This document shows positions 8,789 through 16,929 of a stretch of DNA of 64,000 nt, in pieces (position 1 is the first letter of the stretch; each line of letters opens with the position of its first letter). Location of the stretch: the NCBI GenBank assembly GCA_946887045.1, contig CAMPKC010000017.1, positions 13,379 to 77,378 on the forward strand, in the 5' to 3' direction. A program made the translations under genes and the position numbers. This DNA comes from an uncultured Sphingobacteriaceae bacterium. GTDB lineage: Bacteria; Bacteroidota; Bacteroidia; Sphingobacteriales; Sphingobacteriaceae. The notes beneath the pieces are model-generated. The model saw only the letters and a list, made by a program, of their open reading frames with translations. It did no database searches and was not told the DNA's origin.

Positions 8789-9562
8789 ATGACCTCAGAT
8801 ACAACCTATAAGCATACCCGACTCGAAGAGCTTGGTTTACATGATATTTCTGAAATTGATGCAGAGTATGATTTAAGGAACTTCAAAGTTCGCGACGGGC
8901 ATAATCATGAAATCGGACGTGTTATCGAATTGTTGTATGACATACAATCAAAGAAAATCAGATATCTGGTTATCGAATTACACAGTAAGAATACTGATGA
9001 AAATTTAAGACAAATCCTCGCGCCGATAGGTACAGCTGAGTTACATGAAGAAGATGATTACTTGTTTATTCCGGCTTTAAACTCTGATCTCATAAATGCT
9101 TTACCCGATTATGAAAAAGGACATGTAAATCCAGGGGTAGAAAACATGGTACGTCTGGCCTATGCTGGTGAAGATTTACTTGCAGAGGGTGCAGGACTTA
9201 CAGGCAACGATATTTTAAATGAAGAAGAAGATTTTTACAATCATCTGCATTTTGATTTAGACAAACTGTTTGGAAGAAAAAAGAAAAAGCCAGAATACAG
9301 TAAAACTATTTGTGGAGTGTTTGATGATAGCCTGGAGGCAGAGAACACCATAAGCGATTTAATAAAAGAAGGTTACAGTCAAGATGAGATTGAGGTTTCA
9401 TCCAGCAAGCAGGCCGACCGCGCCAGTGGTATAGATGAAAATGTGAATGGTGGTGGATCTGTTGTTTGCATCACTATTCATGATGCCGACGCAGCTTTTC
9501 GGGTATCTGAAATTATGAATATAAATGGAAGTGTTTCAGTGTATGAAACTACAGAAGAATAA
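8789..9562 (+). CDS. PRC-barrel domain protein with a stress-protein-like C-terminus
   Basis: The 257-residue soluble protein has two parts. Residues about 20-95 form a PRC barrel (NFKVRDGHNHEIGRVIELLYD, split by predicted strands). Residues about 170-255 (KTICGVFDDSLEAENTISDLI and onward) resemble the YflT / general-stress-protein 17M domain. A Lys-rich stretch near 160-168 joins them. PRC barrels bind RNA or protein partners; YflT-like domains are stress-induced with unknown activity. It stands alone downstream of two promoter-terminator units, so its expression may be attenuated. The domain pair suggests a stress role, which is inference. Confidence 0.75.
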   Translation: MTSDTTYKHTRLEELGLHDISEIDAEYDLRNFKVRDGHNHEIGRVIELLYDIQSKKIRYLVIELHSKNTDENLRQILAPIGTAELHEEDDYLFIPALNSDLINALPDYEKGHVNPGVENMVRLAYAGEDLLAEGAGLTGNDILNEEEDFYNHLHFDLDKLFGRKKKKPEYSKTICGVFDDSLEAENTISDLIKEGYSQDEIEVSSSKQADRASGIDENVNGGGSVVCITIHDADAAFRVSEIMNINGSVSVYETTEE

Positions 9563-9570
9563 TTACAACA

Positions 9571-9620
9571 TCTAAAACAAAAAAGGTGTCAGTTTGCGCT
9601 GACACCTTTTTTGTTTTAGA
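9571..9620. terminator. Bidirectional 22-bp perfect hairpin terminator
   Basis: The arms 9571-9592 and 9599-9620 are exact reverse complements across a 6-nt loop (TTTGCG), with A/T-rich outer ends that give a T tract in both directions. It separates the convergent PRC-barrel and ubiD genes. The right arm contains the ubiD stop codon (9616-9618). Confidence 0.9.
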
Positions 9621-11451
9621 TAATTCCGTGTAACGAAGCTCCCTTCACTCCTAACCTATCAATCTTTTGTTCAACTTCCGGATCTCTTATCAGTTCAGGT
9701 GCATGATGTGGCTTTTTCCTGGCGTCGATAATTAAGGACCCGTGACACCCCCAGTGTTTATTATCAATAAAACTGTTAATGCCATAGATATCGTGCGATG
9801 GATTACTCCGGGTAAAGGTCACCCAGACAAGGTTATTAATGTTTTCCGCTGTAAATCCGGCATCGTCGCACAGCACCATCAAGGCTATATTAGTCTGGTG
9901 CGATTTTAAATGCCTGTTTAATATTTCAATTTGATTTTCAGTTTCCTCGGTAGAAACGTACGCCGGCGACTCTACCGCCAACACCCCGGGCATTGCGAGC
10001 TTACAATTATGAAATGGCCTTGGTAATCCAAAAGTGGCAGGCAATTCTTTAAGCAATTCTCTCTTAACCTCACCAGCCACGGCAAAAACAACTTTCGATC
10101 CTGAATTCAAATCACCGCCACTGTAATCGAGTGTATCAATGGTTGTTTTGGTATAAAAATGCAGATCCCTGGTAAAATCTATCCGTTCAAAAACGTGCAC
10201 TAAAAATTCTTCAATATTACGGGTATGCAAAGCCGGATTATCTTCCTTTGCGGCTATAAACAGGTATTTTGCAAGACTTAGTTGGTTTTTGCCCAATATA
10301 TGATTTGCAATGGTTAAAATTTCTTGCGGCCTTCGGCCGGATAAATAAGGTGTATAACGTTCACTTCCTATTGCGAACAAAAGGGGATGTACACCAGCTG
10401 CATCCACCGCATTAACTTCATGCAGCCCATTAATTTCTTTTGGGATGGCAGAACCGGTGATATCATGAATCAGGGCACCGAAACTAGTATCTTCCTGTGG
10501 AGGTCGACCGACCACTGTAAACGACCATATCGGATCTTTACGATGGTAGACGTTATGAACCTTCATTAAGGGAAAAGGATGCGTAAGGCTATAATAGCCT
10601 AAATGATCTCCAAATGGCCCCTCGGGTTTATTTTCATTGGGATAAACAGTTCCTGTTATTACGAAATCGGCATCTGCAGAAATGCAAAACCCTTCTTTAT
10701 CATAGAAATATCTAAATCTGCGATTCCCTAAAGCTCCGGCGAAAGTCATCTCTGACAAACCCTCCGGCAAGGGCATTACCGCAGCCAAAGGATGTGAAGG
10801 AGGCCCTCCCACAAAAATACTTACTTTAAGCGGCTGTCCTTTGGCATTTGCTTTTGACTGATGCACGCCAATACCCCTGTGCAACTGGTAATGCAACCCT
10901 ATTTCCTGATTCTGAATGTAATCATTACCATTTAATTGAATACGATACATCCCCAAATTCGCATTCATTGCGCCTGGCCTGTCTATATCCTCAGTATAAA
11001 CCTGCGGCATAGTTATAAAAGCGCCGCCGTCCATTGGCCAGTTTACAATTTGCGGCAATTCTGAAATGGAAGTTTTACCTGCCAGAATGGGTGCATTCCA
11101 TTGACTTTTCAAAGGGAGTGCCGAAAAAGCGGTCAAGGCTACATTTAAGTATTTGAATGGGTTTTTAGCCGCTTTTATAGGATCTGATTTTAGATCCACA
11201 AGAATTTTTATTTTATCAAGTGTATCTCTGAAAAGAAATTTTGAGCGATCAAGTGTTCCGAAAAGATTGGAAACGGCAGGAAACTTACATCCTTTGATAT
11301 TTTCGAAAAACAGAGCCGGACCTTCTTTTTCATAAACTCTCAGATGTATAGCAGCCATTTCCAAATGTGGGTCAACCTCTTCTTTAATACGAATAAGATG
11401 CCCGTGGTTTTCAAGGTCTCGTACACATTCTGCTAAGCTTTTGTATCCCAT
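9616..11451 (-). CDS. UbiD family decarboxylase
   Basis: A 611-residue UbiD-type decarboxylase, a family that uses prenylated FMN to decarboxylate aromatic or unsaturated acids. It opens with GYKSLAECVRDLENHGHLIRI and contains conserved UbiD stretches such as NEPRGPFGDHLGYYS-like EGPFGDHLGYYS, VVGRPPQEDTSFG and the C-terminal HWGCHGSLIIDARKKP. The length fits the long Bacteroidota form, which is often annotated as a menaquinone-pathway decarboxylase. No UbiX or menaquinone gene is adjacent, so the substrate is uncertain. The ATG at 11451 lies 4 nt after a perfect -7 box. Confidence 0.88.
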   Translation of the reverse strand: MGYKSLAECVRDLENHGHLIRIKEEVDPHLEMAAIHLRVYEKEGPALFFENIKGCKFPAVSNLFGTLDRSKFLFRDTLDKIKILVDLKSDPIKAAKNPFKYLNVALTAFSALPLKSQWNAPILAGKTSISELPQIVNWPMDGGAFITMPQVYTEDIDRPGAMNANLGMYRIQLNGNDYIQNQEIGLHYQLHRGIGVHQSKANAKGQPLKVSIFVGGPPSHPLAAVMPLPEGLSEMTFAGALGNRRFRYFYDKEGFCISADADFVITGTVYPNENKPEGPFGDHLGYYSLTHPFPLMKVHNVYHRKDPIWSFTVVGRPPQEDTSFGALIHDITGSAIPKEINGLHEVNAVDAAGVHPLLFAIGSERYTPYLSGRRPQEILTIANHILGKNQLSLAKYLFIAAKEDNPALHTRNIEEFLVHVFERIDFTRDLHFYTKTTIDTLDYSGGDLNSGSKVVFAVAGEVKRELLKELPATFGLPRPFHNCKLAMPGVLAVESPAYVSTEETENQIEILNRHLKSHQTNIALMVLCDDAGFTAENINNLVWVTFTRSNPSHDIYGINSFIDNKHWGCHGSLIIDARKKPHHAPELIRDPEVEQKIDRLGVKGASLHGII

Positions 11452-11455
11452 AATT

Positions 11456-11463
11456 CAAAGGTA
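11456..11463 (-). promoter_or_regulatory. -7 box directly before ubiD
   Basis: On the minus strand TACCTTTG is followed by AATT and then the ATG. The expected start site falls within about 4 nt of the start codon, so the mRNA would be leaderless. No clear -33 box is seen. Confidence 0.6.
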
Positions 11464-11544
11464 ATAATAACGAAACTTCTGTAAGCGCTGGTTAATCATA
11501 TTCAAAAAAAAACAGCAGCATCCTCCCACCCTAATCCCTGGAAC

Positions 11545-12279
11545 TTAGGACTCAACAGGTTCCGGTGTCTCTTCAATTGCGGTGTTAATCTCTTTTCTGC
11601 TATATACTTCTATCCTGTTAAGAGTTTTAATAGCTATAGTGAGCCATATTACTCCCATACAAAAGCCCGCAATCACATCGCTGGCGTAATGCACTCGAAG
11701 ATAAACTCTACTTATCCCTATTGATAGAATCAGGATAATCATAACTGAAATAACAATGGATTTTAGTGCAGGATTTTTTAAATGCAGATAGGTAAAATAA
11801 ATAAGCAAGCCGAAAAAAGTCACACTCATCATGGCATGTCCGCTTGGGAAACTCAGGCCCCTTGCCTGTTCCAATAAAGGAATCAAGGGCCGTTGCCTGT
11901 TAAATAACATTTTCAATACCGTCATTAAAAGCACACTGCTTAATGAAATGGCCGGAATTTTAATTGAATACCATTTATGTTTCCTGATGAACAGAAAATA
12001 GAGAATTAAGAGGAGATTTGCGGCAATCATCACCTGATAATTTCCAATTACACTTAAAATCTCCATCACATTAGTAACACTTTCTTTTATAAAAGACCCA
12101 AGGAAAAGAAATGCTGACTGGTCGAACTCCTGCTTCTTATCCAGAAATATATATTTGGCGATTGATAAAAAAGCAATTAGCGATAACAGGAATAGTCCAA
12201 CTGTGAGCACGGTCTCTGCGGTAAAAAGCATCACTCCTGCAATCATCCGGCGATAAATTTTTTTTATTCTTCTTAGCAT
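11545..12279 (-). CDS. PAP2 family membrane phosphatase
   Basis: A 244-residue integral membrane protein with about six hydrophobic segments and all three PAP2 signatures: K123-x6-R130-P131 (KMLFNRQRP), P144-S-G-H147 (FPSGHAMMS) and S189-R...H196-x3-D200 (GISRVYLRVHYASD). It should dephosphorylate a lipid phosphate such as phosphatidic acid or undecaprenyl diphosphate at the membrane. It follows the FRG-domain gene by about 15 bp on the same strand, so the two are probably co-transcribed. Confidence 0.9.
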   Translation of the reverse strand: MLRRIKKIYRRMIAGVMLFTAETVLTVGLFLLSLIAFLSIAKYIFLDKKQEFDQSAFLFLGSFIKESVTNVMEILSVIGNYQVMIAANLLLILYFLFIRKHKWYSIKIPAISLSSVLLMTVLKMLFNRQRPLIPLLEQARGLSFPSGHAMMSVTFFGLLIYFTYLHLKNPALKSIVISVMIILILSIGISRVYLRVHYASDVIAGFCMGVIWLTIAIKTLNRIEVYSRKEINTAIEETPEPVES

Positions 12280-12294
12280 CTTATCGGTTTTATA

Positions 12295-13020
12295 TTATTC
12301 AAAATATCTCCACTGCAGGTACGCGCATAAGCCCTCCAATTCAGGAAATATAGAAAAAGCGTTTACGCCAAGCACATTAAGATCCGTTCTAATATCCTGT
12401 AGATGTTCTACTGACAGGGTGATTTTCAACAATTTTTTTGAAAAGGAATCGACCTTGTCGAGTTCGCATTTCTCCCGAATTTCGTCTGATGCCTGTATCG
12501 AAAAAACGCCCGATTGGTTATTTATCCGCTGTTTAATTATTCTTGGCCTAAAAATCCGAGTCTCTGTAATTTCAAATGGATGGGCTTTTTCTATCGATAA
12601 ATTATAGTCTTCAGTATCAGCCATTAAAACCCACACTACCGAGTTTTTAGCCTCATATAATTCGGATGCCGCTTTGTCTGTGGCAAACCAAAGCGCGGTT
12701 AAAGCATTGTGCGACCAATCCAGTAAGCGGGTTGGCAAACCATAATGTTGTCCCAACGTTAGATAATCCCAGTCATCATAAGATCGATAACCCTCTATAA
12801 GCAGCGGATTTGTACGTTTAAATTCCTGCAACAGAATTTTTTCAATACTTAACAAATCACCTTTGGGAGTTAAACGGCTGATTTTCGGTATTAAAGGATG
12901 ATCGTTTGCCTGCCCGCGAAAAAGGAAATCCTCCTGGCTTTCTAAACATTTTTTCGCCTTGTAAAATTTTATCGTATTCAAGTATTCTTCTACTGATCTG
13001 ACTTCCTCCTCGGCAACCAT
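12295..13020 (-). CDS. FRG domain-containing protein
   Basis: A 241-residue soluble protein with the FRG signature FLFRGQAND at residues 32-40, followed by PLIPKISRL and, further on, TLGQHYGLPTRLLDWSHN, the second conserved block of FRG proteins. The biochemical function of the domain is unknown. It is found as a solitary protein and in accessory loci. Here it directly precedes a PAP2 phosphatase on the same strand and faces away from the DUF2027-Smr gene. Nothing else nearby marks a defence island. Confidence 0.85.
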   Translation of the reverse strand: MVAEEEVRSVEEYLNTIKFYKAKKCLESQEDFLFRGQANDHPLIPKISRLTPKGDLLSIEKILLQEFKRTNPLLIEGYRSYDDWDYLTLGQHYGLPTRLLDWSHNALTALWFATDKAASELYEAKNSVVWVLMADTEDYNLSIEKAHPFEITETRIFRPRIIKQRINNQSGVFSIQASDEIREKCELDKVDSFSKKLLKITLSVEHLQDIRTDLNVLGVNAFSIFPELEGLCAYLQWRYFE

Positions 13021-13159
13021 AATGTTTTATTAAAGAATAATGATTTCGGAAGAGAAAAGTTTTATCTATAAGATAAAAGCAGTCTGCTGGCATTGTTTTA
13101 CCTTTGATCTGTCAGGTACCTGACTCGGGCAAACAATGTTCAGGAAAAAAAGATAAAAA

Positions 13160-14104
13160 ATGGAATATAAACTAGGGGAATTTGTGCGGTTCGTGGACGA
13201 AAAACGTGAAGGATATATCACTAAAATCTTCGATGATGTTATGATTGGTGTTACGGGAGATGACGATTTCGAAATTCCGGTGCCGGCAAATAAGGTAACA
13301 CGGGTACATGGGCACGTATACAAAGGAATTGAAAATCAAGCGCTGGAAGAAAAACAAATTCCCATAAGCGAATTTAAAACCAGCGGAGTTTACCTGGCAA
13401 TAGCACCTGATGCTGCAAAAGGATCCGTTGTATATTTCCACCTGGTAAACGAGACTTCTTACCAATTGCTGGCAAGTTTGAGTACAGAAAAAGACAAGCT
13501 TATTAAAGGAGTATATGCAGGCATTTTAGCACCAAAATCTGTGTCAAAAATTTATTCGGCATCCTTAACAGAATTGAGTAATTGGCCTAAATTTAATATA
13601 CAAGCGCTTTTTTACAGCGCTATGGAAGCAAAACTGAAAGAACCCTTGCTGTATGATGTGAAATTTAGCGCCAAAAACTTCTCCGGATCAAAAAAGCACG
13701 TACCCTTGTTAAAGCAAGAAGCCTGGAACTTCCAGATTGATAAAGAGGAGATTGTGATTGATGCTGAAAAGTTAAAGGAAAGCTTTTTCAAAACTCCGGA
13801 TGAAAAGAAAGAGATTGAGAAACCTGCAAAAGTAGTCGATCTGCATATAGAGAAACTGAGGGATGATTATCAATTTCTAGGCAAGGACGAGATGTTAAAA
13901 GTGCAGCTTACCCATTTTCAAAAGGCATTAGAGGCGGCAATAGTTCATAAACTTCCCTCAATAATATTTATTCATGGAGTTGGAAACGGAACCTTGAGGT
14001 ATGAAATACAAAAAATTATCACAAAGCATCCCCAAGTGAAAACCTATATGGATGCTTACAAAGACAGATACGGATATGGGGCTACAGAAGTAATCTTAAA
14101 ATAA
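13160..14104 (+). CDS. DUF2027 and Smr domain protein
   Basis: A 314-residue cytosolic protein. The N-terminal half (LGEFVRFVDEKREGYITKI) is the Bacteroidota DUF2027 region with a small barrel-like start. The C-terminal residues about 225-314 form an Smr domain with VDLHIEKL, the IIFIHGVGNGTLR loop (H-G-x-G) and the ending YGATEVIL. Smr domains act as nicking or RNA endonucleases in other proteins, but the target here is unknown. Its stop codon directly abuts the stop of the convergent receiver gene (14104/14105). Confidence 0.88.
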   Translation: MEYKLGEFVRFVDEKREGYITKIFDDVMIGVTGDDDFEIPVPANKVTRVHGHVYKGIENQALEEKQIPISEFKTSGVYLAIAPDAAKGSVVYFHLVNETSYQLLASLSTEKDKLIKGVYAGILAPKSVSKIYSASLTELSNWPKFNIQALFYSAMEAKLKEPLLYDVKFSAKNFSGSKKHVPLLKQEAWNFQIDKEEIVIDAEKLKESFFKTPDEKKEIEKPAKVVDLHIEKLRDDYQFLGKDEMLKVQLTHFQKALEAAIVHKLPSIIFIHGVGNGTLRYEIQKIITKHPQVKTYMDAYKDRYGYGATEVILK

Positions 14105-14494
14105 TTAATCTTCCTCTTCTGTTAAGTTAGCCTGATACGAATTGAAAGCTCTGCTTACCATTTCTTCCAGCTGTTTGATATTAAATGGCTTTTGCAAGAT
14201 ATAATCCGCTCCGGCCTTTTCGGCAAGGGCATCAATATCATTATTTGCGGTGAAATATATTACCGGTATATCAGAGTAATCGACGTTGTTTTTTATAATT
14301 TGTGTTGCAATAATTCCTCCTTCATCAGGAATTTTATGATCCATAAAAATTACCGAAGGATTTATAGACTCAATTTTTTCAATAATATTATTGCAATCAG
14401 GTATAGTATAAACTTCCCAGTCGGCATCGGTTAATACCAATGCCACAATCTCAGAAATACTAACATCATCATCACATACAAGGACACGTCTCAT
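14105..14494 (-). CDS. Single-domain response regulator (receiver only)
   Basis: A 129-residue CheY-like receiver without an output domain. Key residues are D8-D10 in the acidic pocket, phosphoacceptor D52 (VIFMDH), switch T82 and K102 (LQKPF). The C-terminus ends in a short acidic tail. It is a second orphan receiver, about 12 kb from the first. The near-consensus -7 box TAAATTAG (14498-14505, minus) lies 3 nt before the ATG, so the mRNA is probably leaderless. Confidence 0.88.
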   Translation of the reverse strand: MRRVLVCDDDVSISEIVALVLTDADWEVYTIPDCNNIIEKIESINPSVIFMDHKIPDEGGIIATQIIKNNVDYSDIPVIYFTANNDIDALAEKAGADYILQKPFNIKQLEEMVSRAFNSYQANLTEEED

Positions 14495-14656
14495 TGGCTA
14501 ATTTATATTAATAAACACGGGATAATTTTTGTGTTTTGATTATTTATTATAATCAATTATACTGCCAGTCTGATGGTGAATTAATCAGTCGGGCGCATTC
14601 ATGAAATACTTGTGCAACATACCTAATAATTCATTAAGTTTTTAAAATAATAAAAC

Positions 14657-14728
14657 ATGAAAAAAATTGGTTATAGCTATATCTGTTCCCTGATTTATCG
14701 AGATCAAAGCTTAGAAAAATTATTTTGA
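14657..14728 (+). CDS. Possible 23-codon leader peptide overlapping the DUF763 start
   Basis: ATG at 14657 opens a 23-residue frame (MKKIGYSYIC...EKLF) that stops with TGA at 14726-14728. The stop overlaps the TTG start of the next gene at 14725 in a TTGA arrangement, which would allow translational coupling. The frame may be chance. Its support is the overlap, the Lys-rich ATG-AAA-AAA-ATT start and the lack of any ATG start for the downstream gene. Confidence 0.35.
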   Translation: MKKIGYSYICSLIYRDQSLEKLF

Positions 14729-15927
14729 AACGCTCAGGAAGTGCCGATTTACCTCTTCATTATGGCCATGTTCCGGCATGGCTTGCCAACCGTATGGCAA
14801 AACTTGGGCTTGCAATAACAGAATCTATAATTACAGAATACGGGAAAACTGAAGTATTAAGGCGACTCAGCGATCCGTTTTGGTTTCAAAGTTTAGGTGC
14901 TGTAATGGGTATGGACTGGCATTCTTCCGGGATAACCACCTCTGTAATGGGAGCTTTAAAGAAGGCAATTAATCCACATTCAAAAGAGTTCGGAATTTAT
15001 ATATGTGGCGGGAAAGGAAAACATTCTAGAGCTACTCCCAATGAGCTAACTTCTCTTTCCGAGCGTACAGGAATGGATGCAAACTACTTGATAAGGTGTA
15101 GCAAACTAAGTGCAAAAGTAGACAATACAGCTATTCAGGATGGCTTTCAACTGTACATGCATAGCTTCATAGTTAGCGATGAAGGTTTATGGACTGTAGT
15201 TCAACAAGGTATGAGCACAGGGAGCTCGACAGCTCGGCGTTATCACTGGCATTCTGCCGAATTTGAGTCGTTTGTTGAGGAACCACACACTGCAATTTGC
15301 GGTATAAATCAGGGAAATATTCTCAATATGGTGGCGAAGGAAGCTAAAGCTTCCCGGAACGGTATACTAGAATTGACATCTGAAGCACCTAATAAGATGT
15401 TAGCTGAAATTCAGCAATTGGTTATGCCTTCTCACCACGATGTTCGTTCAAAAGATGTCGACCTGAAACGTTTAGGAAGTTTACTTTGGCTGGCCCACGA
15501 GAAACAACCGAGCGATTTTGAAGACCTGTTATTACTTGAAGGCCTGGGACCGCGAACGCTACAGTCATTGGCTTTAGTTAGTGAAGTGATTTACGGCACA
15601 CCTTCCCGGTTTAAAGATCCCGCACGATTTTCATTTGCACATGGCGGGAAAGACGGGCACCCCTTCCCTGTCCCTGTTAAAGTATATGATGAGACAATAA
15701 GCGTGTTGCAAACTGCAATTGAAAAAGCCAGAATTGGAAATTCGGATAAACAGCAGGCGATCAAGAAGCTAACGGAAATAGCGCAGCGGGCGGAGAAAGA
15801 CTTCCTTCCAAATGCGAATTTCGAAAAAGTGATAGAAAAAGAACGTGCAAATTCCTGGAAGTACGGTGGAAGAACAGTTTTTGGAAAAGAAAAACCACCG
15901 GAAAGCAATCAGCTAAAACTATTTTAA
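14725..15927 (+). CDS. DUF763 family protein (TTG start)
   Basis: A 400-residue protein of the DUF763 family, which is widespread in archaea and thermophiles and scattered in Bacteroidota. The family N-terminus is clear (KRSGSADLPLHYGHVPAWL). Other conserved stretches include GIYICGGKGKHSR, DGFQLYMHSFIVSDEG and the C-terminal FSFAHGGKDGHPFPVPVKVYD. LLLLEGLGPRTLQSLAL near residue 275 resembles a helix-hairpin-helix DNA-binding motif. The biochemical role is unproven; DNA repair has been suspected. There is no ATG in frame upstream before a stop, so TTG at 14725 is the only start that keeps the family N-terminus. Confidence 0.88.
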   Translation: MKRSGSADLPLHYGHVPAWLANRMAKLGLAITESIITEYGKTEVLRRLSDPFWFQSLGAVMGMDWHSSGITTSVMGALKKAINPHSKEFGIYICGGKGKHSRATPNELTSLSERTGMDANYLIRCSKLSAKVDNTAIQDGFQLYMHSFIVSDEGLWTVVQQGMSTGSSTARRYHWHSAEFESFVEEPHTAICGINQGNILNMVAKEAKASRNGILELTSEAPNKMLAEIQQLVMPSHHDVRSKDVDLKRLGSLLWLAHEKQPSDFEDLLLLEGLGPRTLQSLALVSEVIYGTPSRFKDPARFSFAHGGKDGHPFPVPVKVYDETISVLQTAIEKARIGNSDKQQAIKKLTEIAQRAEKDFLPNANFEKVIEKERANSWKYGGRTVFGKEKPPESNQLKLF

Positions 15928-15975
15928 TGCTTTAAATCCTTTGGCAAAAAACAATTAGTCATTCCAATGAGGGTA

Positions 15976-16833
15976 TTAAATTCTAACAGCTTTTATCATT
16001 CTGTCTTTCTTCTGCATATCTTGTCTTAGCTCTGTCTTGAAACCCTTACTTTCGAGCATCGCTGCAGTTTCGTGGCCCAGGCTTTCATTTATTTCGACGA
16101 ATAAATATCCGCCGGCAGACAAATGTTTCAAAGAGAACTGCACTATTGAATCGTAGAATAACAAAGGGTTATCGTTTGGAACAAATAAAGCTTCATGAGG
16201 ATCATGCTTCAACACGTTTGGATGCATCTGTTCTTTTTCAGAATACCTGATATATGGAGGATTGCTTACTATAATATTAAATTCCTGCTCTTTGATCGAG
16301 AAATCGGCATCCAAAATATCACCCCGCAATAAATTAACCTGTACTTGATTTAAAGCACAATTTTCCTGCGCGACCTTCAGTGCTTCCTCAGAAATATCGA
16401 TTGCGAAAACTTCCGCAGAAGGCATATTTTTTTTCAGAGCAATAGGTATACATCCGCTACCGGTGCCGATGTCCAAAATGCATGTTGAAGGAATGCCATC
16501 TGATTTGATACTGTTTAAAATCCAATCTACCAGCTCTTCAGTTTCTGGTCGGGGTACTAAAACCGAAGAATTTACTTTAAAGCGGAGTCCATAAAAATCT
16601 GCCTCACCTAAAACATGTTGTAAGGGTTTACCGAACCTCAGTTCATCCAATATCCGAATCAATGCTGTTTCCTGCGCAAGCAATAAATCCGTGTTTTTGT
16701 GGAGTTGATAATAGCTCTTACTAAAACGACAAACATGCTGAACTGCTAAAGAAGCAATTGCCTTTTTTTCGTCATGATCATAAAACCCAGGCATCTGTTC
16801 TAAATATATCTTTTCAATATCCGCAATTGTCAT
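15976..16833 (-). CDS. prmC: Release-factor glutamine methyltransferase PrmC/HemK
   Basis: A 285-residue SAM-dependent methyltransferase that modifies the GGQ glutamine of peptide-chain release factors. It shows the N-terminal helical domain, the SAM loop ILDIGTGSGCIPIALKK and the catalytic NPPY motif in IIVSNPPYIR. PRPETEELVDW just before the SAM domain is typical. The ATG at 16833 is preferred over the longer frame because it matches the family length and a -7-like TATTATTG box (16838-16845, minus) lies 4 nt upstream. It is divergent from ribD. Confidence 0.92.
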   Translation of the reverse strand: MTIADIEKIYLEQMPGFYDHDEKKAIASLAVQHVCRFSKSYYQLHKNTDLLLAQETALIRILDELRFGKPLQHVLGEADFYGLRFKVNSSVLVPRPETEELVDWILNSIKSDGIPSTCILDIGTGSGCIPIALKKNMPSAEVFAIDISEEALKVAQENCALNQVQVNLLRGDILDADFSIKEQEFNIIVSNPPYIRYSEKEQMHPNVLKHDPHEALFVPNDNPLLFYDSIVQFSLKHLSAGGYLFVEINESLGHETAAMLESKGFKTELRQDMQKKDRMIKAVRI

Positions 16834-16929
16834 GGTGCAATAATAATATGTAATCTTAATCAATAAAACTGTAAAGACGTGTTTTTTGCTAATTTAGCCC
16901 TTAATTGGGTAACACTTAAATCTTCAAAT

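Noticed and set aside
16879..16929. GTG start for ribD, adding 17 residues
   Set aside because: The segment holds a promoter-like TAATTTAG box and does not match the family N-terminus.
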